A DNA stretch of 64,000 nucleotides from DATADW01 sp963733905 (GCA_963733905.1 CAVTEU010000020.1:1-64000); one strand, 5' to 3'; shown: positions 9,860-18,345, counted from the first letter of the stretch. Numbers and translations are program-made. The notes: generated from the sequence alone by a model not told the origin.

Positions 9860-11209
9860 TTACGAACCCTGCTCGGTGTTATCAACCGGAAGATCGAACC
9901 GGGCGACCTCCGTTCCCACCAAGTCGTAGCCAACGGCGGTGGCGTTGGCGCCACCACCAGGTGGAACTTCAAAGACGGCGCTTCCACCGATAACTTCCTG
10001 CCACGACACGGGTACGCCGTCAACCTCGAGCACAACGACTGCGATCCCAGCCTTGAGCCCGACGATTGCCTGCACTGATCCTCCACTCGACTCCGATCCA
10101 GGCCGCGACAACGACAGCTTCACCGGGAGGGAGTCGGTGGGAGCGCAGGCTGTGGTGGCGTCCCCCTTCGGTCCGACTCCCACACAGATCTCGGGTCCCG
10201 AAGGGCCCTCGCCTTCGATTATGAAGACCGGCTCACTTAGTTCGACCAGATCGCCCAAATAGACAGCCCTCCTGGGAATGGTCGCCCCTGATGACGAAGG
10301 CTGCAAGGTGCGTTCAACGGCTCCGAACGCCCCCACGTCGAACCTGGCACCAGGACCCCGTTCCGCAGTGAGGACCGAGTTTCGTGGATCGACCAGAATT
10401 CCGATTCCAGCAAGATCGACCTGGCCGCGTCCGGATTGGTCGAGGTCGACCTCGGAGACCACTGCCCCGATCCGGTCATATACCTCGAAGGCCAGGGCGG
10501 CGTTGTCCGGGGCGTCGAAAACCAGCCAGACGGCTCCAGCCACCGGCCGTTGCCACACCGGCGGCGCCCCTTCGATGCGCAGCACACCGCTGTCGCTTCG
10601 GGTCCGCAGTCCGGTCAGCCAAGCCTCGTCCATCTCCTCGGACAACTGGGCCCCAGGGCTCTTGCACCCGGAGATGCCCGCCGTCGAAGCGACGCAGAGC
10701 TGACCGGGGGCGGGACCATCAACCACGGTGCCCTCGTACAGATAAATGGACCGGTCGGAAACGGTGCCGACATACACCACCTCCCCCGCGGGGACGTCGG
10801 CGGGTACGGGAAGCCGGTCGGAGCTGATCAAAGGCAGCTCCGAGCCGAGCGGTCCGGTATCGAACCGAGGCTCGTCGTGTACCGCTCCGGCGTAGACGGC
10901 GCTGCCCGAGCCGTGGGTGCCGATCACCCCGGTGACGGGCAAGACCACCCCACCGAGCTCCACTTCGCCGATGAGGTCCGGACTTGACTCCGATGCCGGC
11001 GGCACATCTCCGCCTCGTGGGGCGGAGAACCAGTTCACCAGTAGCCACACCGATCCGACAGCAACGACCATGACCATGGCCATCGCCACACCGGCCAAGG
11101 AGCGCCGCCGTCGCCCTCTGCTGACGACCGACGGCAACGAGCCGAGTCGGTGAGGTACCAAGTCCGCTTCGAACTGCACGGCGCGACGCACCCGATCTTC
11201 GATGGTCAT
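9860..11209 (-). CDS. Probable anti-sigma factor-like membrane protein
   Basis: About 449 residues, starting MTIEDRVRRAVQFEADLVPH. A roughly 40-residue charged cytoplasmic N-terminus is followed by one membrane segment (LAGVAMAMVMVVAVGSVWLL) and a large extracytoplasmic part of unknown fold rich in Gly, Ser and Val. The ATG overlaps the TGA of the upstream ECF sigma factor by 4 bases, the usual arrangement of sigma/anti-sigma pairs. No zinc-binding HXXXCXXC motif is visible, so it is not a ZAS-domain anti-sigma. The role is inferred from gene order and topology only. The C-terminal end near 9860 is in frame and uninterrupted. Confidence 0.6.
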   Translation of the reverse strand: MTIEDRVRRAVQFEADLVPHRLGSLPSVVSRGRRRRSLAGVAMAMVMVVAVGSVWLLVNWFSAPRGGDVPPASESSPDLIGEVELGGVVLPVTGVIGTHGSGSAVYAGAVHDEPRFDTGPLGSELPLISSDRLPVPADVPAGEVVYVGTVSDRSIYLYEGTVVDGPAPGQLCVASTAGISGCKSPGAQLSEEMDEAWLTGLRTRSDSGVLRIEGAPPVWQRPVAGAVWLVFDAPDNAALAFEVYDRIGAVVSEVDLDQSGRGQVDLAGIGILVDPRNSVLTAERGPGARFDVGAFGAVERTLQPSSSGATIPRRAVYLGDLVELSEPVFIIEGEGPSGPEICVGVGPKGDATTACAPTDSLPVKLSLSRPGSESSGGSVQAIVGLKAGIAVVVLEVDGVPVSWQEVIGGSAVFEVPPGGGANATAVGYDLVGTEVARFDLPVDNTEQGS

Positions 11210-11736
11210 GGCTCCAGCTCCTGACGCAGCCGGGACAATGCCCGATTGAGACGACTCTTCACGGTTCCTGCCGGCACTCTGAGGGCCGCGGCAATGTCCC
11301 CCTCCGACCAATCGAGTAGATAACGGAGTACCACCACCTCACGGTGATGGTCAGGGAGCGCGGCAATGGCCCGATGCACCTCAGGCTCGGGAAGCACCTG
11401 CTCGTATGCCGACTCCGTCTTGTCGCGGGCGTGCTCGCGGGAGTGCCTACGTAGCCGGGAGCAAGCCCAGTTGAGCGCAACCCGGTAGACCCAACCCGCC
11501 GGATTGTCGTAACCCCTGATCACGGCCCACCGCTGGTAGGCGCGGGTCATCGCCTCGTCCGTCGCTTCGGCGGCGAGGTCGGGGTTCCGCAGCATGACTG
11601 CTAGCGCTCGGTAGATCCGGTCCCAGTCGGCTGCGTAGAACTCCTCGAACCGGCGGTGGATCAGCTCCACGGCTGGCGCACTGTCGATTCCGGAGTTCAC
11701 CGCGGAGAGACTCGCAGGATCGCCGAATGGTTCCAT
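11206..11736 (-). CDS. ECF-family RNA polymerase sigma factor
   Basis: 176 residues. Region 2 is present (FEEFYAADWDRIYRALAVML through AYQRWAVIRGYDNPAGWVYR). Region 4 is present, with IAALPDHHREVVVLRYLLDW and the helix-turn-helix DIAAALRVPAGTVKSRLNRA. The size matches the SigE/SigM-like ECF type. It directs RNA polymerase to a small stress or envelope regulon and is probably held by the membrane protein encoded immediately downstream. It is divergent from the deazaflavin oxidoreductase gene, with about 80 bases between the starts. Confidence 0.9.
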   Translation of the reverse strand: MEPFGDPASLSAVNSGIDSAPAVELIHRRFEEFYAADWDRIYRALAVMLRNPDLAAEATDEAMTRAYQRWAVIRGYDNPAGWVYRVALNWACSRLRRHSREHARDKTESAYEQVLPEPEVHRAIAALPDHHREVVVLRYLLDWSEGDIAAALRVPAGTVKSRLNRALSRLRQELEP

Positions 11737-11816
11737 CCTGGGTGCACGACGGACCTCGGTGGATGGACTCCACCATGCTCGGAGCCTTTCCTGGAGCTTT
11801 GTGGAATGCTTGCGTC

Positions 11817-12199
11817 ATGGCGGGAGCACCGGCAGGCACGAAGTCTTTCAACAAGATCGCCCTACCCCTGGCCGGGCACCGATTCTTCCCGTTGTGGGTG
11901 GTGCTGAAGCATCGAGGGCGGAGGACGGGAAAGGAGTATTCCGTTCCGCTTGCGGTGATTCCGACCGCGACGTCATTCATCATTGCCATGCCGTGGGGAC
12001 GTGAAACGGACTGGGTCCGCAACGTGCGGGCGGCCGGGGCGTGCACGGTGCGCTGGAAGGGCGTCGACTACGTGTGCACGGACCCGACCTTTGTTGACAA
12101 AGGAGTCGCCCTTGCTGCCCGCGCGGAATGACTCGACGCATGCTCCATCGCCAGGAGTTCCCGCACGGGTTCATCGAACTCACCCGTCCTCTCGCCTAA
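11817..12199 (+). CDS. Deazaflavin (F420)-dependent nitroreductase-family protein
   Basis: A small protein of the DDN family (F420H2-dependent quinone/nitro reductases of Actinomycetota). ATG at 11817 gives MAGAPAGTKSFNKIALPLAG. The family core is visible: LWVVLKHRGRRTGKEYSVPL, which corresponds to the cofactor-phosphate loop, and FIIAMPWGRETDWVRNVRAA. The uninterrupted frame stops at 12131 (AARAE), but a one-base correction near 12127 continues as MTRRMLHRQEFPHGFIELTRP and ends at TAA 12197-12199, directly before a hairpin. I take that as the true end. Its presence suggests the organism makes F420, which matters for the LLM oxidoreductase at 28.4 kb. Confidence 0.8.
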
Positions 12200-12210
12200 A
12201 GGTCCGAGCA

Positions 12211-12226
12211 CTCGGGTGTTCCCGAG
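12211..12226 (+). terminator. Short hairpin after the deazaflavin oxidoreductase
   Basis: CTCGGG and CCCGAG form a 6-base stem around a TGTT loop, 11 bases after the corrected stop codon. Confidence 0.4.
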
Positions 12227-12250
12227 GAACGGTCGCTATGTTCACGATCC

Positions 12251-12673
12251 ATGGATGACCTCGATCGGGTGTTGCAGAGGTGGCGCCAAGGCACCGACGC
12301 GCTGGTCAAAGGCGACCCCGAGCCGCTCAAGGCGATGTGGTCGCACGGCGACGATGTCACTGTGGCCAACCCATTGGGACCCCCGGTGCGCGGTTGGGAG
12401 CGCGTAGCCGAGACGATCGAGCACGTCGCTTCGAGCGTCAGCGACGGTGAAGCCTTGAATTTTGAAGTCATCGCGACGTACAGGACGAGCGACCTGGCCT
12501 ACGTCGTGCAGATCGAGCACATGAGGGCCAAGCTCGGGAAGCGGGAAGATGTGAGGCCGTTCTCGTTGCGAGTCACGATGGTCCTCCGCCCGGAGGAGGC
12601 CGGTTGGAAGGTCGTTCATCGCCAGGCCGACTCGATCACGTCGGCACAGCCAATCGAATCTCTGATCCGATAG
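12251..12673 (+). CDS. SnoaL/NTF2-like domain protein
   Basis: 140 residues of the NTF2-like fold used by YybH-type and limonene-hydrolase-like proteins. A helical N-terminus (LDRVLQRWRQGTDALVKGD) is followed by MWSHGDDVTVANPLGPPVRG, the strand pair typical of DUF4440/SnoaL, and the closing VTMVLRPEEAGWKVVHRQAD. These proteins bind small hydrophobic ligands or act as isomerases or hydrolases. No specific substrate can be named. It stands alone, followed 28 bases later by a VOC protein that may be co-transcribed. Confidence 0.8.
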   Translation: MDDLDRVLQRWRQGTDALVKGDPEPLKAMWSHGDDVTVANPLGPPVRGWERVAETIEHVASSVSDGEALNFEVIATYRTSDLAYVVQIEHMRAKLGKREDVRPFSLRVTMVLRPEEAGWKVVHRQADSITSAQPIESLIR

Positions 12674-12701
12674 GTATCTCGTAGCGTCGGGGGCACCTGT
12701 C

Positions 12702-13091
12702 ATGGCAATCAAGATCGCATCCGTGACCTTCGACTGTGCCGATGCCCTCACCGTTGGCAGATTCTGGTCCGCCGCCCTGGAACGACCCCTTGAGCCCAAT
12801 GCATCGAGTGACTTCGCCGCCATTGGCTTCGCCGGGCGACGCGACACAGCGGGGTGGGGGCCCCCAGAGCATGACGGCGAATCGACATGGATGTTCGTCA
12901 AGGTCCCCGAGCCCAAGACCTCCAAGAACCGCATCCACCTCGATGTGATGACGACCGACCCTGAACCCGAAATCGACCGCCTCGTCGGCCTCGGTGCCAC
13001 GCGAGTCCGCGACATGGAGGAGTACGGGTACATGTGGACCGTCATGTCCGACCCCGAAGGCAACGAGTTCTGCATCGCCGCCGCCCGGTGA
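12702..13091 (+). CDS. VOC-family (glyoxalase-like) protein
   Basis: 129 residues. Starts MAIKIASVTFDCADALTVGR, the first beta-alpha unit of the vicinal-oxygen-chelate fold, and continues with RFWSAALERPLE. The second half has NRIHLDVMTTDPEPEIDRLV, where His is a likely metal ligand, and ends with MSDPEGNEFCIAA, the usual VOC ending with its Glu ligand. It matches the glyoxalase-like domain subgroup common in Actinomycetota. Substrate unknown. Confidence 0.88.
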   Translation: MAIKIASVTFDCADALTVGRFWSAALERPLEPNASSDFAAIGFAGRRDTAGWGPPEHDGESTWMFVKVPEPKTSKNRIHLDVMTTDPEPEIDRLVGLGATRVRDMEEYGYMWTVMSDPEGNEFCIAAAR

Positions 13092-13114
13092 CAACGCCCA
13101 GGCATCACCCAACT

Positions 13115-13519
13115 TCAGCGGCTGGCGAAGGAGACATCCAGACCACTGTCAGAAGCCAGGATGACAATCACCAGCACCGTTCGGAACGCTCCCACGATTG
13201 GACCGAACGGAAGCGCGAACCCGATCCAGTAGATCAGCTCGAATGGCAGGATGGCGAGGGCGAGCCACAAGCCGATGGAAAGACCCGACCACAGGAACAC
13301 TCCCACGACCAGTTCGGCTGCGCAAACGGCTATGAAGCCAGCGAGCAGTGGAACGCTGGTAGGGATCCCCCAACGCTCGAATGGACCGCCGCCATACGTC
13401 GGGAAGCCCATGAATGTCCACACCTCGCCGGACTGAACGAAGTACCGGAGTCCAAAAACGGCCGGCAATCCGAATCCCAGGCCACTGATCCAGGCGAGTA
13501 TCGCTGCCGCTTGAGTCAT
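13115..13519 (-). CDS. Four-helix membrane protein of unknown function
   Basis: 134 residues with four hydrophobic segments (about residues 5-28, 55-75, 78-100 and 105-125). The second is preceded by a loop with WTFMGFPTYGGGPFERWG. No catalytic motif or named family was recognised. It is convergent with the VOC gene, and the stops are 23 bases apart. ATG at 13519 is the only good start. Confidence 0.65.
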   Translation of the reverse strand: MTQAAAILAWISGLGFGLPAVFGLRYFVQSGEVWTFMGFPTYGGGPFERWGIPTSVPLLAGFIAVCAAELVVGVFLWSGLSIGLWLALAILPFELIYWIGFALPFGPIVGAFRTVLVIVILASDSGLDVSFASR

Positions 13520-13547
13520 GCTCCTGACAAACCGTCAGACGTGAGCC

Positions 13548-14048
13548 TCAGGTGCTCTGTCGCGCCTCGCGCCGGTCGATAAGCTCCTGGACGGAGGCGG
13601 GGAGGGTGGTCTCGAAGTCGATCAGTTTCGCCCAAATCGGTCGGACCACGATGCGCACCATGCCATCCACATACACGGACTTGATTTCCGCCTCCCACTC
13701 CTGTCGCTGCAAGGGGGTCATCTGGTAGGTGCCGGAGGCCCGCATGTACTCGTCGGGGATACCGTCAACCCCATCGAGCTCGGCCTCACCACGCAGCAGG
13801 AGTACGTCAGGCGGGTGCACCTCGGTGTCGATGGTCAGTGCTACGGCCGGGTTGCGCTGCAGCGCCGTGAGCTTGCGGGCGTTCTTGCTGGTGCACATCA
13901 CGATCTCGGCGCCGTTCCAGAAGATCCCAATCGGGATCACCCGTGGCGTGCCGTCTTTCCAAACGAAAGCCAGCCGCGCCACGTCTCGCTTGAGCAACTC
14001 CTGGCTGAGCGGCTTGCTCAGCACCTCGCCGACCTCGTCCGCCCGCAT
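13548..14048 (-). CDS. PPOX-class (pyridoxamine 5'-phosphate oxidase-like) F420/flavin-binding protein
   Basis: 166 residues with the split-barrel flavin-binding fold. VARLAFVWKDGTPRVIPIGI and EIVMCTSKNARKLTALQRNP are the strands and the basic motif that bind the cofactor phosphate in this family. AVALTIDTEVHPPDVLLLRG follows, as in actinobacterial F420- or FMN-dependent PPOX proteins. The start at 14048 is supported by a strong AGGAGG (14054-14059) about 5-7 bases upstream. A tRNA gene ends 17 bases before it on the same strand. Cofactor choice between FMN and F420 cannot be settled by eye. Confidence 0.82.
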   Translation of the reverse strand: MRADEVGEVLSKPLSQELLKRDVARLAFVWKDGTPRVIPIGIFWNGAEIVMCTSKNARKLTALQRNPAVALTIDTEVHPPDVLLLRGEAELDGVDGIPDEYMRASGTYQMTPLQRQEWEAEIKSVYVDGMVRIVVRPIWAKLIDFETTLPASVQELIDRREARQST

Positions 14049-14065
14049 TGCCGTCCCTCCTAGCC

Positions 14066-14143
14066 TGGTGGGCCTGGCAGGATTTGAACCTGCAACCGAC
14101 GGATTATGAGTCCGCTGCTCTGACCGAATTGAGCTACAGGCCC
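14066..14143 (-). tRNA. tRNA with CAU anticodon (elongator Met, or Ile2)
   Basis: The minus strand folds as a full cloverleaf of 78 bases. The acceptor stem GGGCCTG pairs with CAGGCCC, the D-stem is GCTC/GAGC, the anticodon stem GCGGA/TCCGT carries the loop CTCATAA, and the T-stem is GCAGG/CCTGC with TTCAAAT. CCA is encoded. The anticodon CAU fits elongator methionine or, if the C is modified to lysidine, isoleucine for AUA codons. The initiator type is unlikely because the first acceptor pair is matched. Confidence 0.9.
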
Positions 14144-14159
14144 CGGGGATGATCGTAGG

Positions 14160-14990
14160 TCAGCGCGCGATCAGTACGTCGCACGGGACCGAGCTGAGAA
14201 CTTGCTCGGCGACGGTCCCTAGCAACGGGGCCGGTGCTCCGCCCCATCCCCGCCGGCCAACTGCCACCAGATCGGCCGAACGACGGCGGACGACCTCCTC
14301 CAACACCTCTGAAGGGGGCCCCTCCTCGAGGATTGCTGGCACCCGGCCATCCCACTGAGCGATGAAGTCGTCAAGTTTCTCCTCGGCCCGGGTCCGGCGT
14401 TGCTTGCGGAGTTGCTGCACCTCCTCGGGGAACATCCCCGCTTCGCCGAACTGCCATTCGAATCGGTAGGAGAGGGCGAACACCGCGGTCACTTCGGCGT
14501 CGGGCGCCTGCTCGATCACGGTCTCGACGGCGCGGGCCGAGTGGGGCGAAAGATCCACCGCGACGACCACCCGTCGATAGCCGGTCCGCGGGCGACGCCG
14601 CACCGCCAACAGGGGAACCCGACAGGTCCGGGCCATCCGGGCGGCGATCGGCCCAACCCTCGCCGCGTCGACCGATGATGTTCCAAGGACCACCAGGTCG
14701 GCATCGCGGGACAAGCGACCGAGAACTGAGGCTGGGGAGCCCGATTGCACCGTCAACTTGATTTCGCATGTCCCACGCTGGCGCACCCAAGCTGCGAGAT
14801 CTTCGGCGGACCGGCGGCGCTGCGAGCGGACCACCTGCTCGACCTTCCGGTCGATGAATGCTTCGCGCAGGGGCTCATCTACGTGGACCAGCACCAGTTC
14901 GGCCCCGTGATCCTCGGCAATGAGGCGCGCCCGCTCCGCCACCCGCCGGCTCACCGGCGTCAGGTCGAATGCCGCTAGCACCCGTCGCAC
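14160..14990 (-). CDS. Universal stress protein with two Usp domains
   Basis: 276 residues. Two tandem UspA domains: residues 1-140 (MRRVLAAFDLTPVSRRVAER ... ADLVVLGTSS) and 141-276 (RRVVVAVDLSPHSARAVETV ... LVAVGRRGWGGAPAPLLGTVAEQVL). The second keeps most of the ATP-binding pattern G-x2-G-x(9)-G-S/T in modified form (GRRGWGGAPAPLLGTVAEQV). The first lacks it. Such proteins act in general stress and dormancy responses. The gene ends 16 bases from the tRNA gene. Confidence 0.88.
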   Translation of the reverse strand: MRRVLAAFDLTPVSRRVAERARLIAEDHGAELVLVHVDEPLREAFIDRKVEQVVRSQRRRSAEDLAAWVRQRGTCEIKLTVQSGSPASVLGRLSRDADLVVLGTSSVDAARVGPIAARMARTCRVPLLAVRRRPRTGYRRVVVAVDLSPHSARAVETVIEQAPDAEVTAVFALSYRFEWQFGEAGMFPEEVQQLRKQRRTRAEEKLDDFIAQWDGRVPAILEEGPPSEVLEEVVRRRSADLVAVGRRGWGGAPAPLLGTVAEQVLSSVPCDVLIAR

Positions 14991-15016
14991 GTCGTCGCCC
15001 TCCCGCTCATCCGATG

Positions 15017-15703
15017 CTAGGGCGGATCATCCGAATCGCACGTGTCGGGTGCGAACGGGTCCGCTTGATCGATCAGAGCGATGGCGAGGCGGTCGAGATA
15101 GTGACGGCGCGGGACCTCGATCGCCCCGAGTGAAGCCATGTGGGGGGTGAGCCACTGGACGTCGAGAAGGGCGTGATCACAGGGCCGGAGCAGGTCGACC
15201 AGGTGGACCAAGGCCACTTTGGATGCGTCGGTTGCTCGATGGAACATCGATTCGCCGGCGAACAAGCCACCGATGGATACTCCGTAGAGACCCCCCGCCA
15301 GCCGCCCGGCGGTATCCCAAACCTCGATGCTGTGCGCCCAGCCCATCCTGTGGAGCCGTCCGTACGCTTCGGCGAATTCGGCGGTGATCCAGCCGTGGGG
15401 ACGCTCCGGGTTGGCACATGCGGCGATGACTTGCTCGAAGCAGGTGTCGCGGGTGACGGTGAACTTGCGGGCCGAGCGGCGCAATGACCGGCTCACCGCC
15501 AGTTGATCGAGCTCGATGATCGCCCTGGGGTCGGGGGAAAACCAGGCGATCCGGCCCTTTCCGTGGGGCATTGGGAACATGCCCGATCGGTAGGCGGCGA
15601 GAAGGGTTCCCGGCTCGAGGTCGCCCCCGACATACACCAGATCGTCCGAGCCCTCGTCTGGAGCGGGGAAGAGCCACCGCGAAGGGGGCGGCTCGACCCT
15701 CAT
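15017..15703 (-). CDS. aat: Leucyl/phenylalanyl-tRNA-protein transferase
   Basis: About 228 residues. Transfers Leu or Phe from aminoacyl-tRNA to proteins with N-terminal Lys or Arg, marking them for ClpS/ClpAP (N-degron pathway). Conserved blocks are all present: VYVGGDLEPGTLLAAYRSGM, FPMPHGKGRIAWFSPDPRAI, HGWITAEFAEAYGRLHRMGW, AHSIEVWD, GGLYGVSIGGLFAGESMFH and LLDVQWLTPHMASLGAIEVP. ATG at 15703 is chosen because longer in-frame extensions contain no family sequence. The gene stands between the universal stress protein and mgtC on the same strand. Confidence 0.93.
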   Translation of the reverse strand: MRVEPPPSRWLFPAPDEGSDDLVYVGGDLEPGTLLAAYRSGMFPMPHGKGRIAWFSPDPRAIIELDQLAVSRSLRRSARKFTVTRDTCFEQVIAACANPERPHGWITAEFAEAYGRLHRMGWAHSIEVWDTAGRLAGGLYGVSIGGLFAGESMFHRATDASKVALVHLVDLLRPCDHALLDVQWLTPHMASLGAIEVPRRHYLDRLAIALIDQADPFAPDTCDSDDPP

Positions 15704-15743
15704 CGACCTCGCACAGGCGTACCGTCGGTGTGCTCGGTTCGGC

Positions 15744-16391
15744 TCACTTACGAGGGATGACGTCGGCCGATCGCACGTGATCGACGGTCGATAGGACGCC
15801 GACCACGGAGAGGGCTCGGTCCGCCTCGGTGTCGAGATCCAATGTGATGGAGTCATCACCTGGAACGACATCGACGACATCCACTGAGCTGTCGACGGTG
15901 GTCACCAATGTCACCAGCCCGGGCAGGTCCAGAGAAGGATCGGCGACCACCCGGACCCGTCCCGAATTGAGCGAGAAGGCCGACGCGATGACCTTCTCCA
16001 ACGGTGGAAGCCCGACGAGGATGATCAGAGAGACAATGGTGACGGCCACCGCGATCCCGATCTGGCCGACACCTGCGGCGACACCTATGGCGGCCACGAC
16101 CCACAGCCCTCCCGCCGTGGTGAGCCCCTTGACCACCACGCCCTCCCGGAAGATCACACCGGCACCTATGAAACCGATCCCAGCAGCCACCTGCGATGCG
16201 ATGCGTGAGAGGTCCGTTCCTGGACCGGCGAACCCGGCCACGCCCACATAGGCGAACAAGGCTGCCCCCACCCCGATCATCATGTGGGTGCGCATCCCGG
16301 CCGCCTTGCGCCGAACCTCCCTTTCCAGACCCACCAGCCCGGCAAGCCCGGCGACGATCAGCATCCGGACTACGCCGTCGACGAGGTCCAT
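15744..16391 (-). CDS. MgtC/SapB family membrane protein
   Basis: 215 residues. Four or five membrane helices in the first 135 residues carry the MgtC signatures LIVAGLAGLVGLEREVRRKA, AGMRTHMMIGVGAALFAYVG and AAGIGFIGAGVIFREGVVVK, then GLTTAGGLWVVAAIGVAAG. The C-terminal cytoplasmic 75 residues form a small ACT-like domain. MgtC proteins are tied to growth at low magnesium and to ATP-synthase modulation in pathogens. The exact role here is unknown. Confidence 0.9.
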   Translation of the reverse strand: MDLVDGVVRMLIVAGLAGLVGLEREVRRKAAGMRTHMMIGVGAALFAYVGVAGFAGPGTDLSRIASQVAAGIGFIGAGVIFREGVVVKGLTTAGGLWVVAAIGVAAGVGQIGIAVAVTIVSLIILVGLPPLEKVIASAFSLNSGRVRVVADPSLDLPGLVTLVTTVDSSVDVVDVVPGDDSITLDLDTEADRALSVVGVLSTVDHVRSADVIPRK

Positions 16392-16524
16392 CGGTCGCCT
16401 CCTCTGTTTGCTGCCCCTTCCACCGGTGGCATGTTCTCACAGTGGCTCTGTTTCGCCCGGCCACCATTCGTTTCTATACCCATCACCTCGGGTACCCTGA
16501 TGACTGAATCCAGGAGCAAAGCTG

Positions 16525-16785
16525 ATGAGAGTTTGGATCGATCAAGACCTGTGCACAGGTGACGGGATCTGCTCAGAGATCGCCCCCGATGTCTTCCAAC
16601 CCCGCGACGATGGTCTGTGGGTGGTGAAGGAGGAGGCGTCAACGTTCGGGGCCAAGAAGGTCTTCGATGGCAAAGACGCCCCCGATGGCGCCGACGGGGT
16701 GGCCCGGGTCCCGGGCGGGCAGGAGGACATAACCATTGAAGCCGCCGAGGAGTGCCCCGGCGAGTGCATCATGCTGGAGCCCTGA
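16525..16785 (+). CDS. Single-cluster ferredoxin
   Basis: 86 residues. RVWIDQDLCTGDGICSEIAP resembles the actinobacterial ferredoxins that serve cytochromes P450 and other monooxygenases. Cys 10 and Cys 16 are separated by five residues. The last ligand is in EECPGECIMLEP. A central insert of about 25 residues (GKDAPDGADGVARVPGGQED) makes it longer than the usual 63-70. A 3Fe-4S or 4Fe-4S cluster is possible. No P450 is encoded nearby, so the partner is unknown. A tRNA-Asn follows 39 bases later. Confidence 0.85.
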   Translation: MRVWIDQDLCTGDGICSEIAPDVFQPRDDGLWVVKEEASTFGAKKVFDGKDAPDGADGVARVPGGQEDITIEAAEECPGECIMLEP

Positions 16786-16824
16786 ACCCGGTTCCAGCCT
16801 CCCGCTACCATCCTCGGGTCCCGT

Positions 16825-16897
16825 TCCGGGGTAGCTCAATTGGCAGAGCAGTGGACTGTTAATCCATGTGTTGAGAGTTCGAGTCTCTCCCCCGGAG
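16825..16897 (+). tRNA. tRNA-Asn (GUU)
   Basis: Cloverleaf with acceptor stem TCCGGGG/CCCCGGA, D-stem GCTC/GAGC, an anticodon arm with loop CTGTTAA (anticodon GUU), and T-stem GAGAG/CTCTC with TTCGAGT. Discriminator G. CCA is not fully encoded. Confidence 0.93.
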
Positions 16898-16954
16898 CAA
16901 ACCGCCAGACGCCTATGTCGCGCCACCCGCGGGTTGCCTGCCGGAAGCCGATCG

Positions 16955-17188
16955 CTAGCCGGCGACCAAAGAAATCAAGCCGACGACGAACGCCACGCCT
17001 GTCAAACAGAGCCCGACCTTCCAGATCGCTCCCAATGTCCAACCAACAACTTGGGCGGCTCCACGACTCAACTTGGCGCCTTCGAGGCGAAACTTCCCAA
17101 CTGTCGAGTGGTCCGTGTAGGAGCGCCGCACCGAGCGATCAAATTTCAGATCGCCAACGTGGTCGACGTAGTCACTTGTGGTCATCAT
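16955..17188 (-). CDS. Small single-helix membrane protein, hypothetical
   Basis: 77 residues. A charged N-terminal half (MMTTSDYVDHVGDLKFDRSV) and one membrane segment near the C-terminus (TLGAIWKVGLCLTGVAFVVG). No family recognised. The reading frame has a plausible composition and ATG start, and the complementary frames look poorer, but support is weak. It lies alone between tRNA-Asn and a SnoaL-like gene. Confidence 0.35.
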   Translation of the reverse strand: MMTTSDYVDHVGDLKFDRSVRRSYTDHSTVGKFRLEGAKLSRGAAQVVGWTLGAIWKVGLCLTGVAFVVGLISLVAG

Positions 17189-17349
17189 GAGCCTCGGTTC
17201 GGACCGCTCAGGGTCGACGGCGTAGTCGGTTACTGACGTCGATCGTGCTCCAGCGTTCGATTCGCTGTCATCGTCAGGATTGATGATTCGGATTGCGGAG
17301 CACTCGTTCGAGCCAGTGATAAGGGGCGGGACACGTCGGTGACCCAGCC

Positions 17350-17374
17350 ATCAAGCTCAGCGCTCGAGCTTGAT
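17350..17374 (-). terminator. Hairpin after the second SnoaL-like gene
   Basis: ATCAAGCTC and GAGCTTGAT form a perfect 9-base stem with a 7-base loop, 7 bases beyond the stop codon of the gene at 17381. The rest of the 17189-17380 gap shows no gene. Confidence 0.6.
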
Positions 17375-17380
17375 GAATTC

Positions 17381-17818
17381 TCAGGCAGCGGACCCGGCGA
17401 CCACTTTGACGGGGAGACCGGGGGTCGCTTCGAGCTCGGAATCCTCGGCGTACGGAGCTCTCGCCTCATCCGCAGGGAAGGGCTCAGCGACGTAGATGGT
17501 CTCGCGCTCGATACGGTCGTCGCGCCATTGCTGTACGAAGAGGAACGGGAAGGGGTCTCCCCCGTCGTAGCGGACCTGGCCCTCGCCCACCCACAAGTCT
17601 CCCTCGCCGCGGAGCGAGCGAAGCTCGAACTCGACCTCGGAGGGATAGTCGGCGCGCCAAGCCGTGAAGTTGTCCCGTCCACGGAACCTCTCGCCGGACT
17701 GGGGGAACTCGACCAGGGCGCCTTCGTGGTACAGCTCGGCGGCGATGACCGGGTCCCCGTCACCGTGAGCCCAGGCCCACAACAGCTTGTCCTTGACCGC
17801 TTCGTACTCCATCGGCAT
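17381..17818 (-). CDS. SnoaL/NTF2-like domain protein
   Basis: 145 residues. MPMEYEAVKDKLLWAWAHGD, DPVIAAELYHEGALVEFPQS, GERFRGRDNFTAWRADYPSE and the strand pair ending WRDDRIERETIYVAEPF give the NTF2-like fold with the family's W-Y-E-region. The ATG at 17818 is used because further upstream residues look like antisense of the neighbouring lipoprotein. It is divergent from the lipoprotein gene with a 46-base gap that must hold both promoters. Function unknown: a ligand-binding or isomerase-like role is possible. Confidence 0.82.
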   Translation of the reverse strand: MPMEYEAVKDKLLWAWAHGDGDPVIAAELYHEGALVEFPQSGERFRGRDNFTAWRADYPSEVEFELRSLRGEGDLWVGEGQVRYDGGDPFPFLFVQQWRDDRIERETIYVAEPFPADEARAPYAEDSELEATPGLPVKVVAGSAA

Positions 17819-17864
17819 TACCGCGTTCAGTATGGTCGGGGTAGCCCAATATGGAGAAGGCCAT

Positions 17865-18344
17865 ATGCGACGTACCCCGAAATACGCATGGCTGGCGGTT
17901 GTCTGGCTCGTGGCGCTGGGCGCCTGCAGCAACCTGAGCTTTGAGGACGGGCAGGCAACCGTCGACATCAATCTCGACGAGAGTGCCATCAACGGCGTGA
18001 TCGGAAATATTGACGAGCGATCGGACACCCGCTTGCTCGACGACGTCACCTCGATCGACTTCATCGAGCCGAATATCGTCCGAGCCAACGGCACCAAAGA
18101 CGGGCAGCCCGGCAGCTTTGACATGACCTTCACCGCCGAGGACAACAGCATCCGGGTCGAGGTAACTGCGGTGGACATCGAGGGGGTTGAGCTGACCAGC
18201 GACGCCGTCACCGACCTGAACGAGGAGCTGACCGCGGGATTTCAGCAGAGCGCCAACGCCGAGGGTGACTCGGGGGTGAGCGATGTCCGTGTCGAGGACG
18301 ACCAACTGGTGATCACGGTCACAGCCGCCCTCGACGGAGGTTGA
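17865..18344 (+). CDS. Putative lipoprotein, hypothetical
   Basis: 159 residues. Signal peptide with a lipobox near residue 20 (LAVVWLVALGACSN). The mature protein is acidic and Asp/Val-rich, with a repeating beta pattern (FDMTFTAEDNSIRVEVTAVD, VRVEDDQLVITVTAALDGG), probably a small beta-sandwich on the cell surface. GGAGAAGG lies 4 bases before the chosen ATG. No named family. The stop is directly followed by the palindromic repeat at 18346. Confidence 0.75.
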   Translation: MRRTPKYAWLAVVWLVALGACSNLSFEDGQATVDINLDESAINGVIGNIDERSDTRLLDDVTSIDFIEPNIVRANGTKDGQPGSFDMTFTAEDNSIRVEVTAVDIEGVELTSDAVTDLNEELTAGFQQSANAEGDSGVSDVRVEDDQLVITVTAALDGG

Positions 18345-18345
18345 G